Below are positions 1-11,500 of a stretch of 64,000 bases of DNA, piece after piece. The notes beneath the pieces are model-generated. The model ran no database searches. It was not told where the DNA came from and saw only the letters and a program-made list of their open reading frames with translations. The stretch is from Gari tellinella (taxonomy: Eukaryota; Mollusca; Bivalvia; Cardiida; Psammobiidae), in NCBI GenBank assembly GCA_922989275.2, contig OV277857.1, positions 79,043,321 to 79,107,320 of the forward strand. The letters are read 5' to 3'. A program made the position numbers and the translations under genes. Position 1 is the stretch's first letter. Each line of letters opens with the position of its first letter.

Positions 1-15
1 GTCGACTCGAGGATC
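1..15. other. Polylinker-like sequence at window edge
   Basis: The first 15 bases contain a SalI site (GTCGAC) overlapping an XhoI site (CTCGAG) followed by GGATC. Such a dense run of cloning sites at the very start suggests a clone or adaptor boundary rather than genome. Coincidence is possible. Confidence 0.35.
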
Positions 16-39
16 TCAGGTGAACACGCTCCAAGGGTA

Positions 40-212
40 TTAACAAGGTGTAGACCAATATCAGAGGGTTACTACAGGAGCCACGTGCTTAGCTTTCACC
101 GCTATTTGTCATTTTGCAATATATTGCAAAACCAACCAACCCTATCAAGTTAAAATGGACTAAATTGGAAACTGAAACTGTTCATTTGAAGTTGAAGGGG
201 TGAATGAGTTAA
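40..212. repeat. Family C MITE relic
   Basis: A decayed copy of the TTAA-ended family C. It keeps the hairpin stem (AGACC..ATCAGAGGG and a decayed partner), the phrase CATTTTGCAATATATT and the right end GAATGAGTTAA. The left end is lost. Confidence 0.55.
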
Positions 213-383
213 GCCATTTCATGAATTGCAACTGGACAATTAATAACACAATAAGTTTATAACATTCAACTTTCAATTTACATAAATAGTGTATTAACAT
301 TTATAAACAATACACATACATACACTATGTAGAGTCGGATCCTGTATAACTGGCATTCGCGTAAATCACAATAACCCGTTTTC

Positions 384-535
384 TACAGTTGAATTTCGAC
401 AACTCAAACTTATTTTGCGACAACATATTTTAGAATTGAAACGTAGCCAACAAGCATACCGTAAAGCTACGTTTTAACTGCGATTTACTGATATGTTCGA
501 CTGAAGCGAGCTCGGATTATCGAAACGCGACTGTA
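384..535. repeat. Family I MITE, TA-flanked
   Basis: Terminal inverted repeats run from TACAGTTGAATTTCGA to TCGAAACGCGACTGTA. A central inverted repeat built on AACGTAGC / GCTACGTTTTAAC is visible. It matches the better copy at 48018-48214. Confidence 0.6.
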
Positions 536-553
536 AATCAACAATCTGTTAAA

Positions 554-1637
554 TACAGTAAAACCTATCTGTGTTTACGACAGGTGACTGCTTAAGGGTG
601 TATCAAACTCATGAATTTGGGAAAACATTCTATGATGGTTTTGTATTGAAGAGCTATTTAAGATTAATGAAAAAATTGAAAAAAGTGTACATTTTGGTGA
701 ACAAAATTTTGCTCTACGGCCATGTAAAATTTACCCTACCCACTTTTTCTTATTTTGTCCTTTTCAAACAGCCCGCTTCAATAAAATCCATTTCAAATGA
801 AAGCAAATATGATAATTTGCTTTTGTGTTATTTATTTCCTGTCTATGTTAGTATTTCTTCATACAAAAACTAATTTAAGAGAAAACATGCACCAAATGTG
901 AACTTTATAAAGCTCTAAATATCATCGATATGGTACTTTTTGTAAAGGGGGATAACTCTTTTTACTTTAATAACTCAAAATGTTCAACACTGACCTTTCA
1001 GTTTCTTTTCATATTTTGAACTGCCTTAGCATGGGCTTTCATCTGGTAGAATATAAGAAAAAGTTAAATACTAGAAATATTTCATTTTCAAACTTTTTTT
1101 TTTTTTATATGATTAAAAATCTAATAAAATCATGCCCTATAAAACGCATAACTTTGATATTCAAGGGTCCATATTGTTAAAACCTGGTGCCTGTTTTGTC
1201 CTTATTTGGTTTCTATATGTGAAACTAGCACCATAGACATGAAATAAATAATGAAAACCCAAATTACCATGTTTGTTTTGTTTTGAAATAGATTTTACTG
1301 AAGCTTGTAGTCTCTGAATGGGTAAAATTTAAAAAAAAAATCCAAATTAGACTTACCTTTTTCAAATCGCTATAGCTCGAAAAAAAGGACACCACCATAT
1401 TTTTTTTTCATTTTTTCGTTCATCATAAACAGCTCTTCCAAAAAATCAATGATAGAAAAAAAGTTTATACTTTGAAAAATTCGCTTATGGGTTTGATAAA
1501 CCCTTAAAGCAATATGATAGTAAAACAGAAAGCTTCTTAATGGGTTTTCTGTTTTATTGTTATCTTGCTTTTCTCCTGTCTTTTAAATCATATATTAACT
1601 TTCGTTTAAGTGGTCGTAATAGAGAGGTTTTACTGTA
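554..1637. mobile_element. Family E MITE split by a later insertion
   Basis: The left part (554-595) starts TACAGTAAAACC and the right part (1504-1637) ends GGTCGTAATAGAGAGG..TTTTACTGTA. Both match the intact E copy at 33408-33617. A 908-bp TTAA element separates them. The right end lies 33 bp from the stop codon of the transferase gene at 1670-2884, so that gene's 3' UTR probably runs into this repeat. Confidence 0.75.
596..1503. mobile_element. 908-bp non-autonomous element with TTAA target duplication
   Basis: TTAA at 592-595 and 1504-1507 flanks an element starting GGGTGTATCAAACTCAT and ending ATGGGTTTGATAAACCC. The two ends are inverted repeats with 15 of 17 positions matching. The interior is AT-rich with no recognisable protein; short open frames in it look accidental. 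TTAA duplication is typical of piggyBac-type transposition, but the family is not identified. Confidence 0.7.
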
Positions 1638-1669
1638 TTTATGTTTGAGACTAGGCTCAGAATAGGTCT

Positions 1670-2884
1670 TTATCTTGCAGACGTTTTCTGCATTACATAG
1701 TACTGGAAAATTCCCTTTTTGTCCACTGACACCCCAATACTCTGTAAAAGCTTGAACCCCTTCACCCTTCTAAAATTTGACGATGACAATAAAACAGGTG
1801 TATGTCCAAATGTGATGAAATATCCGCCATCTTTAACAGTTGTTGTCAGCGCATTCAGAAGGCCTTCGGCTTCACATGTTTTCACCACCTCTGAATTCAA
1901 GAACCTGATGTACACTGCATCAGCGGTACCGGGATTTATCTTGGGTTCGATGGCGTTCCCACAGTGAGCCTCGTTTACACGTTCTTTGGCGAAGTTGGTC
2001 ATTTGCTGACTAAGGTCTTGTCCGATTGTATAGCTGTCCGGAAATGCTTTCTGAAGTGAGGCTAGAAATACCCCTGTTGAACATGCCGGGTCATACAGTA
2101 TGGGTTTCTGAATGCCAGTTGTTTGAAGGAATACAACCGAGTAAGCCCGAATACGCTCTTCTCCGCATCCTAACATTGCTGCAAAAGCGTCATCAACAAC
2201 CCAGCCATCCGCAGGAGAGCCCTGTTCGCAGCGCGTGTGTGTCCTAAGTAATGGAAACGGGAAAATAAGCTCAGCTGATCGGCCGTCATTTCTCATGATA
2301 TCCTCCATGACACGAAGTTTTTCTGGCTGTGAAAGAGGGTTGTAAAAAAGACTTACATCACTGTCACTCACACGCTGGTCAACAAACACACCTACAATCA
2401 TATCTGCCGTTATGAAGCTGCAAAACAGTTCTGGGATTTTGAATTTGATCCAGAAATCTGACAATATCTTCCTACCTAAGAGTCTCACGTGACCGCTTTG
2501 TCCAGGTTTACCAAAGTCCAGAAAGAACACACCTTGTGGAAGCTCAAAGAGAGACTCGTCCAGTCGTTCCAGTTCTCTCTCAGCCACTGCATCCCAAACC
2601 ACTTCAGCTACAGGCTTAGTACTCTCACTTATCTTTGCCTTTTCATATCTATTGAGTTCCGACACAACCACTTTCAAAGTTCTTTGGTCACGTGGATATT
2701 CTGAGGACAGCTTTAGTGCAGTTTCGAAAGTTTTCTTTCCCAACGACCAGTTACCACTAGCTAGCAGTCTTCTCCCTTCGTTGAACAGTTTTCTCAGACT
2801 GTCTTCGTACATTCCTTTGAAGATGCCATCGTAATTAGAGATCGCCTCGGTCAGCTCGGGAACATTGCTTGCGTTGTCTGACAT
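1670..2884 (-). CDS. Intronless class I SAM-dependent methyltransferase-like protein
   Basis: An uninterrupted 404-codon frame from ATG to TAA. Residues 20-85 are helical and TPR-like in character. Residues 115-255 are a region I do not recognise. Residues 262-400 form a Rossmann-type SAM domain: motif I LYDPACSTGVFL (263-274), an acidic residue in GQD (288-290) that should hold the ribose, an HCGNA block (307-311), DAVYIRFL (322-329) in the motif IV position, and VKDGGYFITFG (350-360) as the usual turn before a late strand. Motif I resembles N6-adenine methyltransferases, but no NPPY/NPPF catalytic motif follows, so a small-molecule substrate is more likely. The Asp-Pro-Ala-Cys-Ser-Thr-Gly form also recalls aminocarboxypropyl transferases such as isonocardicin synthase; that is a weak impression. 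The lack of introns beside intron-rich neighbours suggests retroposition or horizontal transfer. It is divergent to the P450 gene. Confidence 0.8.
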   Translation of the reverse strand: MSDNASNVPELTEAISNYDGIFKGMYEDSLRKLFNEGRRLLASGNWSLGKKTFETALKLSSEYPRDQRTLKVVVSELNRYEKAKISESTKPVAEVVWDAVAERELERLDESLFELPQGVFFLDFGKPGQSGHVRLLGRKILSDFWIKFKIPELFCSFITADMIVGVFVDQRVSDSDVSLFYNPLSQPEKLRVMEDIMRNDGRSAELIFPFPLLRTHTRCEQGSPADGWVVDDAFAAMLGCGEERIRAYSVVFLQTTGIQKPILYDPACSTGVFLASLQKAFPDSYTIGQDLSQQMTNFAKERVNEAHCGNAIEPKINPGTADAVYIRFLNSEVVKTCEAEGLLNALTTTVKDGGYFITFGHTPVLLSSSNFRRVKGFKLLQSIGVSVDKKGIFQYYVMQKTSAR

Positions 2885-5261
2885 GTTGAAATATCATGGA
2901 GCACCCGCGATGACAATATTATAGCTGCTGTAACCCAAACTCGAACCACACCGTTGTTTCTTAAAACCAAAGTTGTTTACCCTTTGTTTGAACAGGTCAG
3001 CTGAATCGTGCAATTGTTGATCGTTATTTTATGCTACTAGACATGAGGAACTGCCGAAATGGGCATACAGCTTAGCGCTTGTGTGAACTCATGATGTTCG
3101 TAATCCCATTCCTTTATCTTGCTTGTTCAGATTGAAGTAAGCCAATCGTGTCTGGACTCTTCAAACTCAAAGGTATTACCCCTTATCCCACCGATGGCGA
3201 TTTGACTGGTATTTGTAAATAGCTTGGGTCCAACGCGGCGTCTGATCTGGTTCTAAACTGCCTGACAATCGTCGTTAGATCTCTTCAACTCAAAAATGAA
3301 TATATCTTAATTTGACAAACTTTACTGATGCCAATTTCACAGCAGACGAAATTACAGATAAATATTAAAGGTATCTGAGTTAAAATTGATAATTGATACC
3401 TATTACGTCATAGGTCGGCATTGGAAGTATCTATAGGTCATGGGCGATAAAATTACATTGTACAGAGGGGGTAACTGTTATCAGTTCCCGTTTAACCGAA
3501 ACTAAACGAAACGCAATGCAATGACATGTTGACTATTGTTGACAGTTCTCACGATTTTATACGTGAGTGGAAAAACATTTTTGGTTCAAATCAGACGCCG
3601 GGTTACTATGCGTCTGATCTTTCTCCAAGTCGTTTACATGAAATAATTTTTAAAGCAGACTCACAATAATTATAAAGAATAACATTTCTTCAACTCTCAA
3701 GAGTCTCTCATTTACGTTTCCTTGCCGTTGGTTAAGTCATAGTAAAGCGTGAAACAGGACTGAAGAAATCTATGATATTCAGTAGTTTCTGCTCTACATT
3801 ATGCTAAATCACGTTTTAAATTTGAAATAAAGATATGTTCGACTTGAGCGAGGTCGGAATAAAGAAACTAAATTTGCAGACATACGGAAACTCGAGTTAA
3901 TGTTTTCGCGATGACAATGACACCAAAAGGCGCATCTGCAAACATTTTGGATACAGATCAGACACTGCATACAATGTAACTCACTATCTCATCAGGACCC
4001 ACAAAGTTAGACAATCGTTTCAAAATGCTGTGAGTCAAACTGCCTTAAATCTTACTTTGAAACGATATCGCGTACAACAATATTGAAGCAGGCAACACTA
4101 TGTCGTGAAGAGGTAAATACCTTATAAGTTTGGCGATAAACGATTAAGCGAGCTCGAGGTATTGAAATATACTAGGTGTTGTAGAATGCCACTTCCAACT
4201 CCATTCCGACACTGGACAGACTTACTTGAACTAGGATTGGTATTTTATCTCGGAGTTAATTTTTTTCAAGAGTGACTATCATGGAAGTTAACCAGAACTG
4301 ACTGACTGAGAAATGTCAACGGAAATGCAAGGTCGACCACTGACAGAAAGACTAAGATGAAATTTAAAAGAAAATCTACTATAGGAGCTTTATACCTTTA
4401 TCTTGTTCAAAGTTTTGATTTGTCTTTAACACTATCAATATGTCTTCGATTTAGTGATGTACCAACTTGACAGTATTACGAGTGACACTGCTTGGTACAG
4501 TAACGTGGAAAAGACAACATTTTTCCCTTGTGAATTAAACTAAACGGAAACACAATGCAATAAAATATAGACAATGTCAACCTTTTTGAAAAGTCTGACG
4601 ATAAATACTTTTTATCTGAGTGGCAAACGGTTTGCGGTGGTAATACATGTACCCGTTTTACCAAAACGCGTTATTAGGAAAGAATAGTGAACGTCTTTTC
4701 CACTATGTTGCGCATACTGACAATATATCGTCGACGACCTATACATGACGTGTAGATGCTATTGTCGAAACTGGACATTATCGTAGTCGTGTGAACACTG
4801 TTATCATCTTATGGTCAGCGTCATCACATACCTTTACTCTGTAAAGACGGATGTTAGTTTACAGTAGGATAGAGGTAATTATCTATTCATACACATATAC
4901 TGTAATTCACAGTCACATTGTTAGTCTGCTTTTAAATTGTCTGTAACTTATCTGCAGATGAGGGCAATTATATATGCATGGTTTACACTTTAGATATTTG
5001 GAACTGATTGTGATATTTAACTCCTTTCACTGCCAATATGCTGATGTCACTACCCGTCTAACACATTTATTGCCCTAACATCGTCTTCTCGTACGCATAT
5101 CGTCTGCTTTTATTGCTAAAATTTAGAATTTCAGGCAGTTTAACTGCCAAACATTTGTTTTTATTCGAGTATTTTCTTTTTATTCTGCAAGTGCATCATT
5201 TGTTTTTCAGTTTTTTTAAAAGGCGTTGCGTGGCGTTTGATCTGGATCCAAACTGTTAGCA
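2885..5261. other. Intergenic region with decayed MITEs
   Basis: No exon is recognised. Family D relics lie at about 3170-3395 (ATGGCGATTTGACTGG, GGCGTCTGATCTGG), 3896-4140 (CAATGACACCAAAAGGCGC) and 5030-5268. A family I relic lies near 3825-3895. A family A relic at about 4540-4706 keeps AACGGAAACACAATGCAATA and the right end GGAAAGAATAG..TTTTCCACT. Both the transferase and P450 promoters should lie in this interval. Confidence 0.5.
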
Positions 5262-5269
5262 TATATAAG
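5262..5269 (+). promoter_or_regulatory. Candidate TATA box of the P450 gene
   Basis: TATATAAG lies 175 bp upstream of the proposed P450 start codon. It directly follows the right hairpin arm of a family D relic (GATCTGGATCCAAACTGTT). Position and sequence fit a core promoter, but no transcription start can be read from sequence. Confidence 0.35.
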
Positions 5270-5443
5270 TGCCATAGAGCTTGGCAACGAAACTGATACT
5301 ACTTACTTTGAGTAAAGTGAACGTAAGTTAAGAGAAGTAATTTGAAAGATTTGTTTCCATAACTCCATTACAGTTTTGTCCCTTGGTCACGAATCGTTAC
5401 AGTATGCATGTATATTTGTTACAGGGTGTACCGCACAATCAAC

Positions 5444-5506
5444 ATGTACTTTCTTCAGGAACTAGCCCGTGTGTTGCTGACATTTATCACATATTTCTAT
5501 CACATG
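5444..5506 (+). CDS. P450 exon 1 (signal anchor)
   Basis: Encodes residues 1-21, hydrophobic in the middle (LLTFITYFY), and ends in a strong donor ATG|GTAAGA. It ends in phase 0, as exon 2 requires. This is the only good ATG-plus-donor combination seen upstream of exon 2. Confidence 0.6.
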
Positions 5507-8500
5507 GTAAGATACTTTGATACATTTTCAACATAACTTTTCTAGGAGGCGTAGTTTTCAAATTGTTTAAACAAAATATTCGTGGAATAACTGGATGTAA
5601 AGAATTCAGTTTCACAAATCTGCGTAATTTCAATTAATTGTCCTTCATTATACTTCAAATAGACAAATCCAGTTGTTATTGAGTCGAATCTGACATTACT
5701 TTCAAGTTTTTTTTTTAACAAAACATGTATATTGCGAAACGACAAACAGCACAGACGCAGGATCAGAGAGCTCATGTAGGAGTGTAATACTATAATGCGA
5801 TAATTATTTTATGTTTACATGTAAATACTTCAAATGACATTGTTTTATTTATCCTACTATACTATTTATAAGTAATGTATAGATACAGTTTCATCGTCAC
5901 TGAGAGAGTATCGATCAGAGGGTTCCTAAAGCCCCATTCGCTTATCTGGGTCATCTATGTTGGCATAATATATAATGTATATCCGGTTTTAGTATTTTAA
6001 CTTACATACATATACCTACATAGGTGGTAATATTTAACCAATTTACCCTCTTGCTATCTTCTGTTTAAATGCTGTTTTCAAACTTAGATTAAGGACAATT
6101 TGGTTAAATGGATATCTATCCGAGTGTCAAGCAGTTTGAATCCTGATCCAACGCTGCTAAACTAGGCGTCCGATCATAATTTAAACCGTGCACACGGGTC
6201 AATGTAGTGGAGGGATTAACTCATTCTCTACAAATGGCGCCATTAGGAGACTTTGCAAATAGTTTTGATCCTGAATAGAATGATGTTTTAAAGCGGCGTC
6301 TAACCAGGTTCCAATTATTTTTAAACATGTATCAATTTTTTTTCAGTCTAAAAAACCCTAATTCTGACTAGAAAAAAATATTGCAGTCGACAGAATTAAT
6401 GTAGACGATACTGTGGCGGTGATATGATTAAAGCGGGCGAGAAAACTTAACAGTAAAAATGTTAACCCTTTCAATCCTACAGACCTCTGTAGAGATTACT
6501 GATTACATATGCAAACAGTGTATACCCTGATCAGAGGGCTCCTATAGGAGCCCTCTGATCAGGGTCTACACTGTTTGATATTTTCATTGGTTTTTGTTGT
6601 CATATCAAAAATACAACAGTAGACTGGTTTAACTTTCCTGCACAAAATGAGTCCAAAAGGATAATAAATACCCACAAGAACTATTTAGGGTTGAAAGTGT
6701 TAAATATTTTCCAGTTTTGCCGAGGTAGAGGAAGTATCCCAGCTCCCTATGTTCTGTTACGTCTTCTACTGGATCTGAGATATGGGGACGACAAGTTGAA
6801 GAAACTGGAGTTTCTGACAGACATGTACACACACCAGGGCCTGTTTCGATATGATGACAAAGTCTATATATTTGATTCGAAACTTACTCAGACAGCTGTC
6901 AATAAACTCGAGAAGGGTGCAGAGGAGTATCTGAAGAATTCTCCACTCAAGGACACGTTTCTAGGGTCGTCCAGTAGAAGCCCGGAAGTACGACGGGCCA
7001 TTGCATCCATGTTTAGGAAAGGAAACATAGAGAACGGAGGAGGCATGATTATATCTGACGTACAGACTATGTGTGACAAGATGAGTTCAGAGGCTAAGTT
7101 AGGTAACCAACCTCCTAAATGTCATGACGAAAGGCTCAGGTCTACCATAAGTTGACATGAAAAATCCTAAGATTTCCAAATTTGCATTTTTCGAGCGCGA
7201 TTTTACGAACCGTACCTTTACCCCATCGCCTGTTTCATTTTTTTGACATGTGGCTGCTAAAATCAGACTGGAAGTAAAGCAGAATGCGCCTTAAGGCGCA
7301 TTCTGCTTTACTTTCAGTCTGCTTTTAGCAGCCACATGTACTAGAAAAAATCCGAAAATTCAGGAAAAATCTGGAGAAATGGCATCCCTGAAAGCTACAG
7401 TCAAATTTTAACACATTTAACCCTAGCGACGACTTTATTTGTCGTTTACAAATATTTTACATATGAAGGAAACACATGTCCTATGTAAAAAAATGTAGAC
7501 ATTAATACGGGGACGGGGGTTTCCAAACAGTATTGTGAAACCATTACGTTTAAATAGTGACACGCTAAGCATTTTCGCCTCCAACATTTGATTTAATCAT
7601 ATTTTATTGCATATATCAGATATCATATACATATATCGACTAACATGTACACAATTTTACAACATATATGTATACAAATTATCAAAAGACTATAATATAT
7701 TGCAAACGGGTTGGGCCACAAGTTATACCAACATTAGAGAAGGCCCTTCCCTTGATGTCAATCGTAAGTACGTTATGATGTAATGCAGAAGAAAATATTA
7801 TTAGTTTACAAAAAGAAAAGGGAAAAAAAGAAACTTATTCAAATATAAAGAAGAAAAGAAAATCCATTTGTTCTCCCCCACATGTGACCACCCATCCCAG
7901 ATCCAACCAGTTGTTATCTACATAGTTTGTGGATATTAGAATAGGTAAAGAATTATGTTCCAAAACGTTTGGTTCTTTTAATAAATTTCTGAAACTCCTT
8001 AAAGAGCAGCGAATTATCTTAGTATGTAAAGTCAGTGTTGCCAAATACATGTAGCACAGTATTAGTATTCAGTGTACGGAGGTGTTGTGTTTTTTGTAGA
8101 AAGAGAAGACGTTAATCAGCATACATACAGCCTCCAACATCCCGAATCCGTAGAATGTTACACAATTTGTGTTTCACCTGCTTAAGGCAGAGGTGACACT
8201 TAGGAATCACTTTTCCGGCGTGTGTCAGTCCGTCCGTCCATCCGTGTGTCCGTCAGTTTGTTCATTCGTCCGTCCGGACGTCTGTTTGTCCGTCACGTGT
8301 TTTGCGTCACGCTTCGTAACTCTTGTTCTACTGAAGCTTTTAAGATGAAACTTCATTTATGAAAAAGCTTGACAAGTGAAAACGTATTACCAGGGTATAA
8401 TACATTTTGTATTAATATTGTGAGAGTAATTCCCCTTTTCATTATTTTCTTTTCATGCAGATTTCTTCTGTTACACTAATTTTGAAATGATATTTCTTTT

Positions 8501-11500
8501 ATGGAAATATATTGATGAGTGAAATTGTCTTGCACAAGGCTGATAAATCTTGCAGCAATACTGTGAGAGTTTCTATCTTTAGCAGATAACTTCTGTTCTA
8601 CTCGTGCTTTTCAGGTGAACTTTCATTTGCTTAAATAACTTAATGAGTGAAAGTGTCTTGCACATGGTTCATTTCTCGTGCATCAATACCATGAGAGGTT
8701 TTTTCTTTTCTACACTGTTTTAGCGGCAAATAACGTCTGCTATAAATAAATTTATCATTTTAACTTTAACTCCCGTTCGACTGGTGGTTGGTGGCAGGTG
8801 ACACACGTGTTCAGAGAAACACCTATCTGTTGTTATTGTTACTGTAATTTCTACTACAATTTGAGACGCCAAATCTGGATAATCCGGATCTAAATTGTTT
8901 GTTTACTAGCGTGCTGAGTCTTAAGATAATGACATCTTCATAGTTGTATTGTTATCGTGTTTGTATTCAGGAGGGGCAGTTAATGTAACAGTCTGGACAT
9001 TACGGATGGCGCTGGACGTGGTAGGTCACGTGTTGTTACAGCTTGATCTCTGGGCACTGGAGCGCCATCAGGAGAGGCTGCTGGAATGTCTCGTCACTAT
9101 CCTACACAGGTATGACTTTCACTTACAATTCCCACTGCACTCGACAATGCCAAGATGTACTCATAAACCAATTTTGTTTGTGCTCCTAAAAGCCTTCTCT
9201 ATGTTTGTGGTCAAATGTCATGGTCAACGTCACAGTACCCTGCAAGTGGTAATTCTGGTATGCGACAATCCAAATGAAAATGAACTCTCACATTAAGTTT
9301 GATATCCCTAGCTGATGTGACATAGGAAATATACCACGAACATTCTTTTTATGTCTGAGGTCAAATGTCGATATCAAAGTCACTCTGACCTGAACATTTG
9401 CATGTCACCATGCAGCAGTGATCCCAAAATGTACCAACACAACACATGTGGGATATCAAGCTGATGTGGTGTAGGATTTGTTTGAAGTCAAAGTTCATTA
9501 TTAATGTCACAGAGGCCTGAACATGTTACAGAACCCGTTGAAAGAAGGCGTTCGGTGCCAAATGAAATAAAAGTAATATGAAACCAAAGTATTATGAAGA
9601 AGAGTGTCTGATTTTTGTTTGGCCCTGATTATTGCTGCAATCCGCATTTCTCGTACGTGCCTTTTAGTCTGGTTCTTTGTTTGTCATTTATATAGCAGGA
9701 CTTAACTCATTGAGCCCTAGTGAGGCATATATGCGCCGTCTACCAAAATTGTACATGTGAAGAGTACACTTGCCTAATGCAAACAGTGAAGTCCTTGATT
9801 AGAGGGAGACCTCTAATCAGGGACTTCACCGTTTGTCATTATGTAATATATTATAAAACACGGTCACCAAACCCTAAAAAGTATTAAATGGGTCAGTTTT
9901 ATTGTAATTGTGAACATAGAATTGTCCATTGGAAGTTTCAGGGGATAATGAGTTACGTGTGATTTAGTATGTTATTGCTACAGTAGGAAATACCGTATTA
10001 TCTCTCGTTTAACCCATTACCCCATAAATAATTTTTTGTGCCTTTGATTTATTAATCCAAAGGCAAATTTCAAACTGTCAGGAGTATGTTACAGTAGAAT
10101 TATTTTCTATATTCTAGCAGACTGTTGCTTAAAACAGGCCGAAAGAAAAGCAGAATGCGCCTTAAGACGCATTCTGCTTTACTTTCAACATGTTTTAAGT
10201 GTTCACCTATCTTTAATACAAGAAACAAGCTATGGGGTAATGGGCTAAACTAAATATTTAAACATAATGCAATAAGATGTAGAAATGTCGATTAACCCTT
10301 AGCCCGCCAAATAAATTGTCGTCTGCTATATTTCTCGTCTGCTTCAAGTTTCAAAGTGCTTCAAAGTTGCTCAAAATTGCTGAAAATGTTGTCCGAGTGT
10401 CAAACAGCTTGGATCAGGATGAGACGCCGAGTTACTCGGCGTCTCATCCGGATCCAAGCTGTTTGCATATGGAGCTATAGTCGTGAGTGGCAGGCTAAGG
10501 GTTAAAACAAAAACTTATTTTTTTTTATCTTAGTTGCAAATAGGTCGGATCTTGCTCCTAACTATTTGCAAAGGAAATAACTGTTAAGCATAAACGTATT
10601 TATTGGGAGAGAAAAGCTTATTCGCTACATGCATTCATCATCAGAATAACGTGATGCACAGTCGCTTTTAGGGGTTCTTGTATGGTTCAAGGGCAACGTC
10701 TGCATGACTTGTGATATTATTATTTTTAGCCTTTGACTTTGAAAATAATATTGTTAGTGCTAAAACTTTAATAACAGGTGTGGTTCTAATAAAAGTTTGG
10801 GCGCCGACCTATTCATTATGTCTATCACACACAACCGTGTTATCTCTGTTTAACGACAAACACTTAAGGAGAAATAGTGAGTTTTAAATATAGTCGACTG
10901 CTAAATGTAGGACTAAAGTAATACAGAAATATCTCATAGGAGTTTTCTTCATTTAATTCGTTCTGCATTTATCTGCCACCTTTCTGATCGACAATAAGAC
11001 ATATAATGAATGTCGTTGAAAGGTAGTAGAGCAGTGTCGAGTGTCAAGAAATCGTTTTTCGTATGTAATTAAATATGTTATGTAAAACGACGTTATCATG
11101 TGAAATATTTAATTAAGGGTATATAATGTATTACATTTGTATACTGACAAATGATGTTGAGCAGTCTTGATACAGTGGAGAAAACGTTATTCTTTTGGAA
11201 TAAACGCGTTTACGCTAAAACTATTATGTCCAATGTAAACAGTTTGGAGCCAGATCAGACGCCAGGTAACCCGGCATCTAATCAGGCTCCAAACCGTTTG
11301 CCACTCAGATTAAAATGAATAGTTAGAATGATCAAAATGTTGTCATTTTCTCCATTTTAGTGTGTTGCGTTTGCGTTTCGTTGAGTTTAAATGGGACAGA
11401 ATAACGTTTTCTCCACTGTACCAGTTGATAAGTAGGCTATACGACATGTCAGGGAATATCACATAAACCTCACCTTGTCTGATAGTGTATAATCAGACGT

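Noticed and set aside
571..873. 100-codon open frame at the left end
   Set aside because: Lies across the border of two transposons, low complexity, no recognisable domain.
1719..2834. Plus-strand open frames opposite the transferase gene
   Set aside because: Shadows of the 404-codon minus-strand gene, with no conserved motif.
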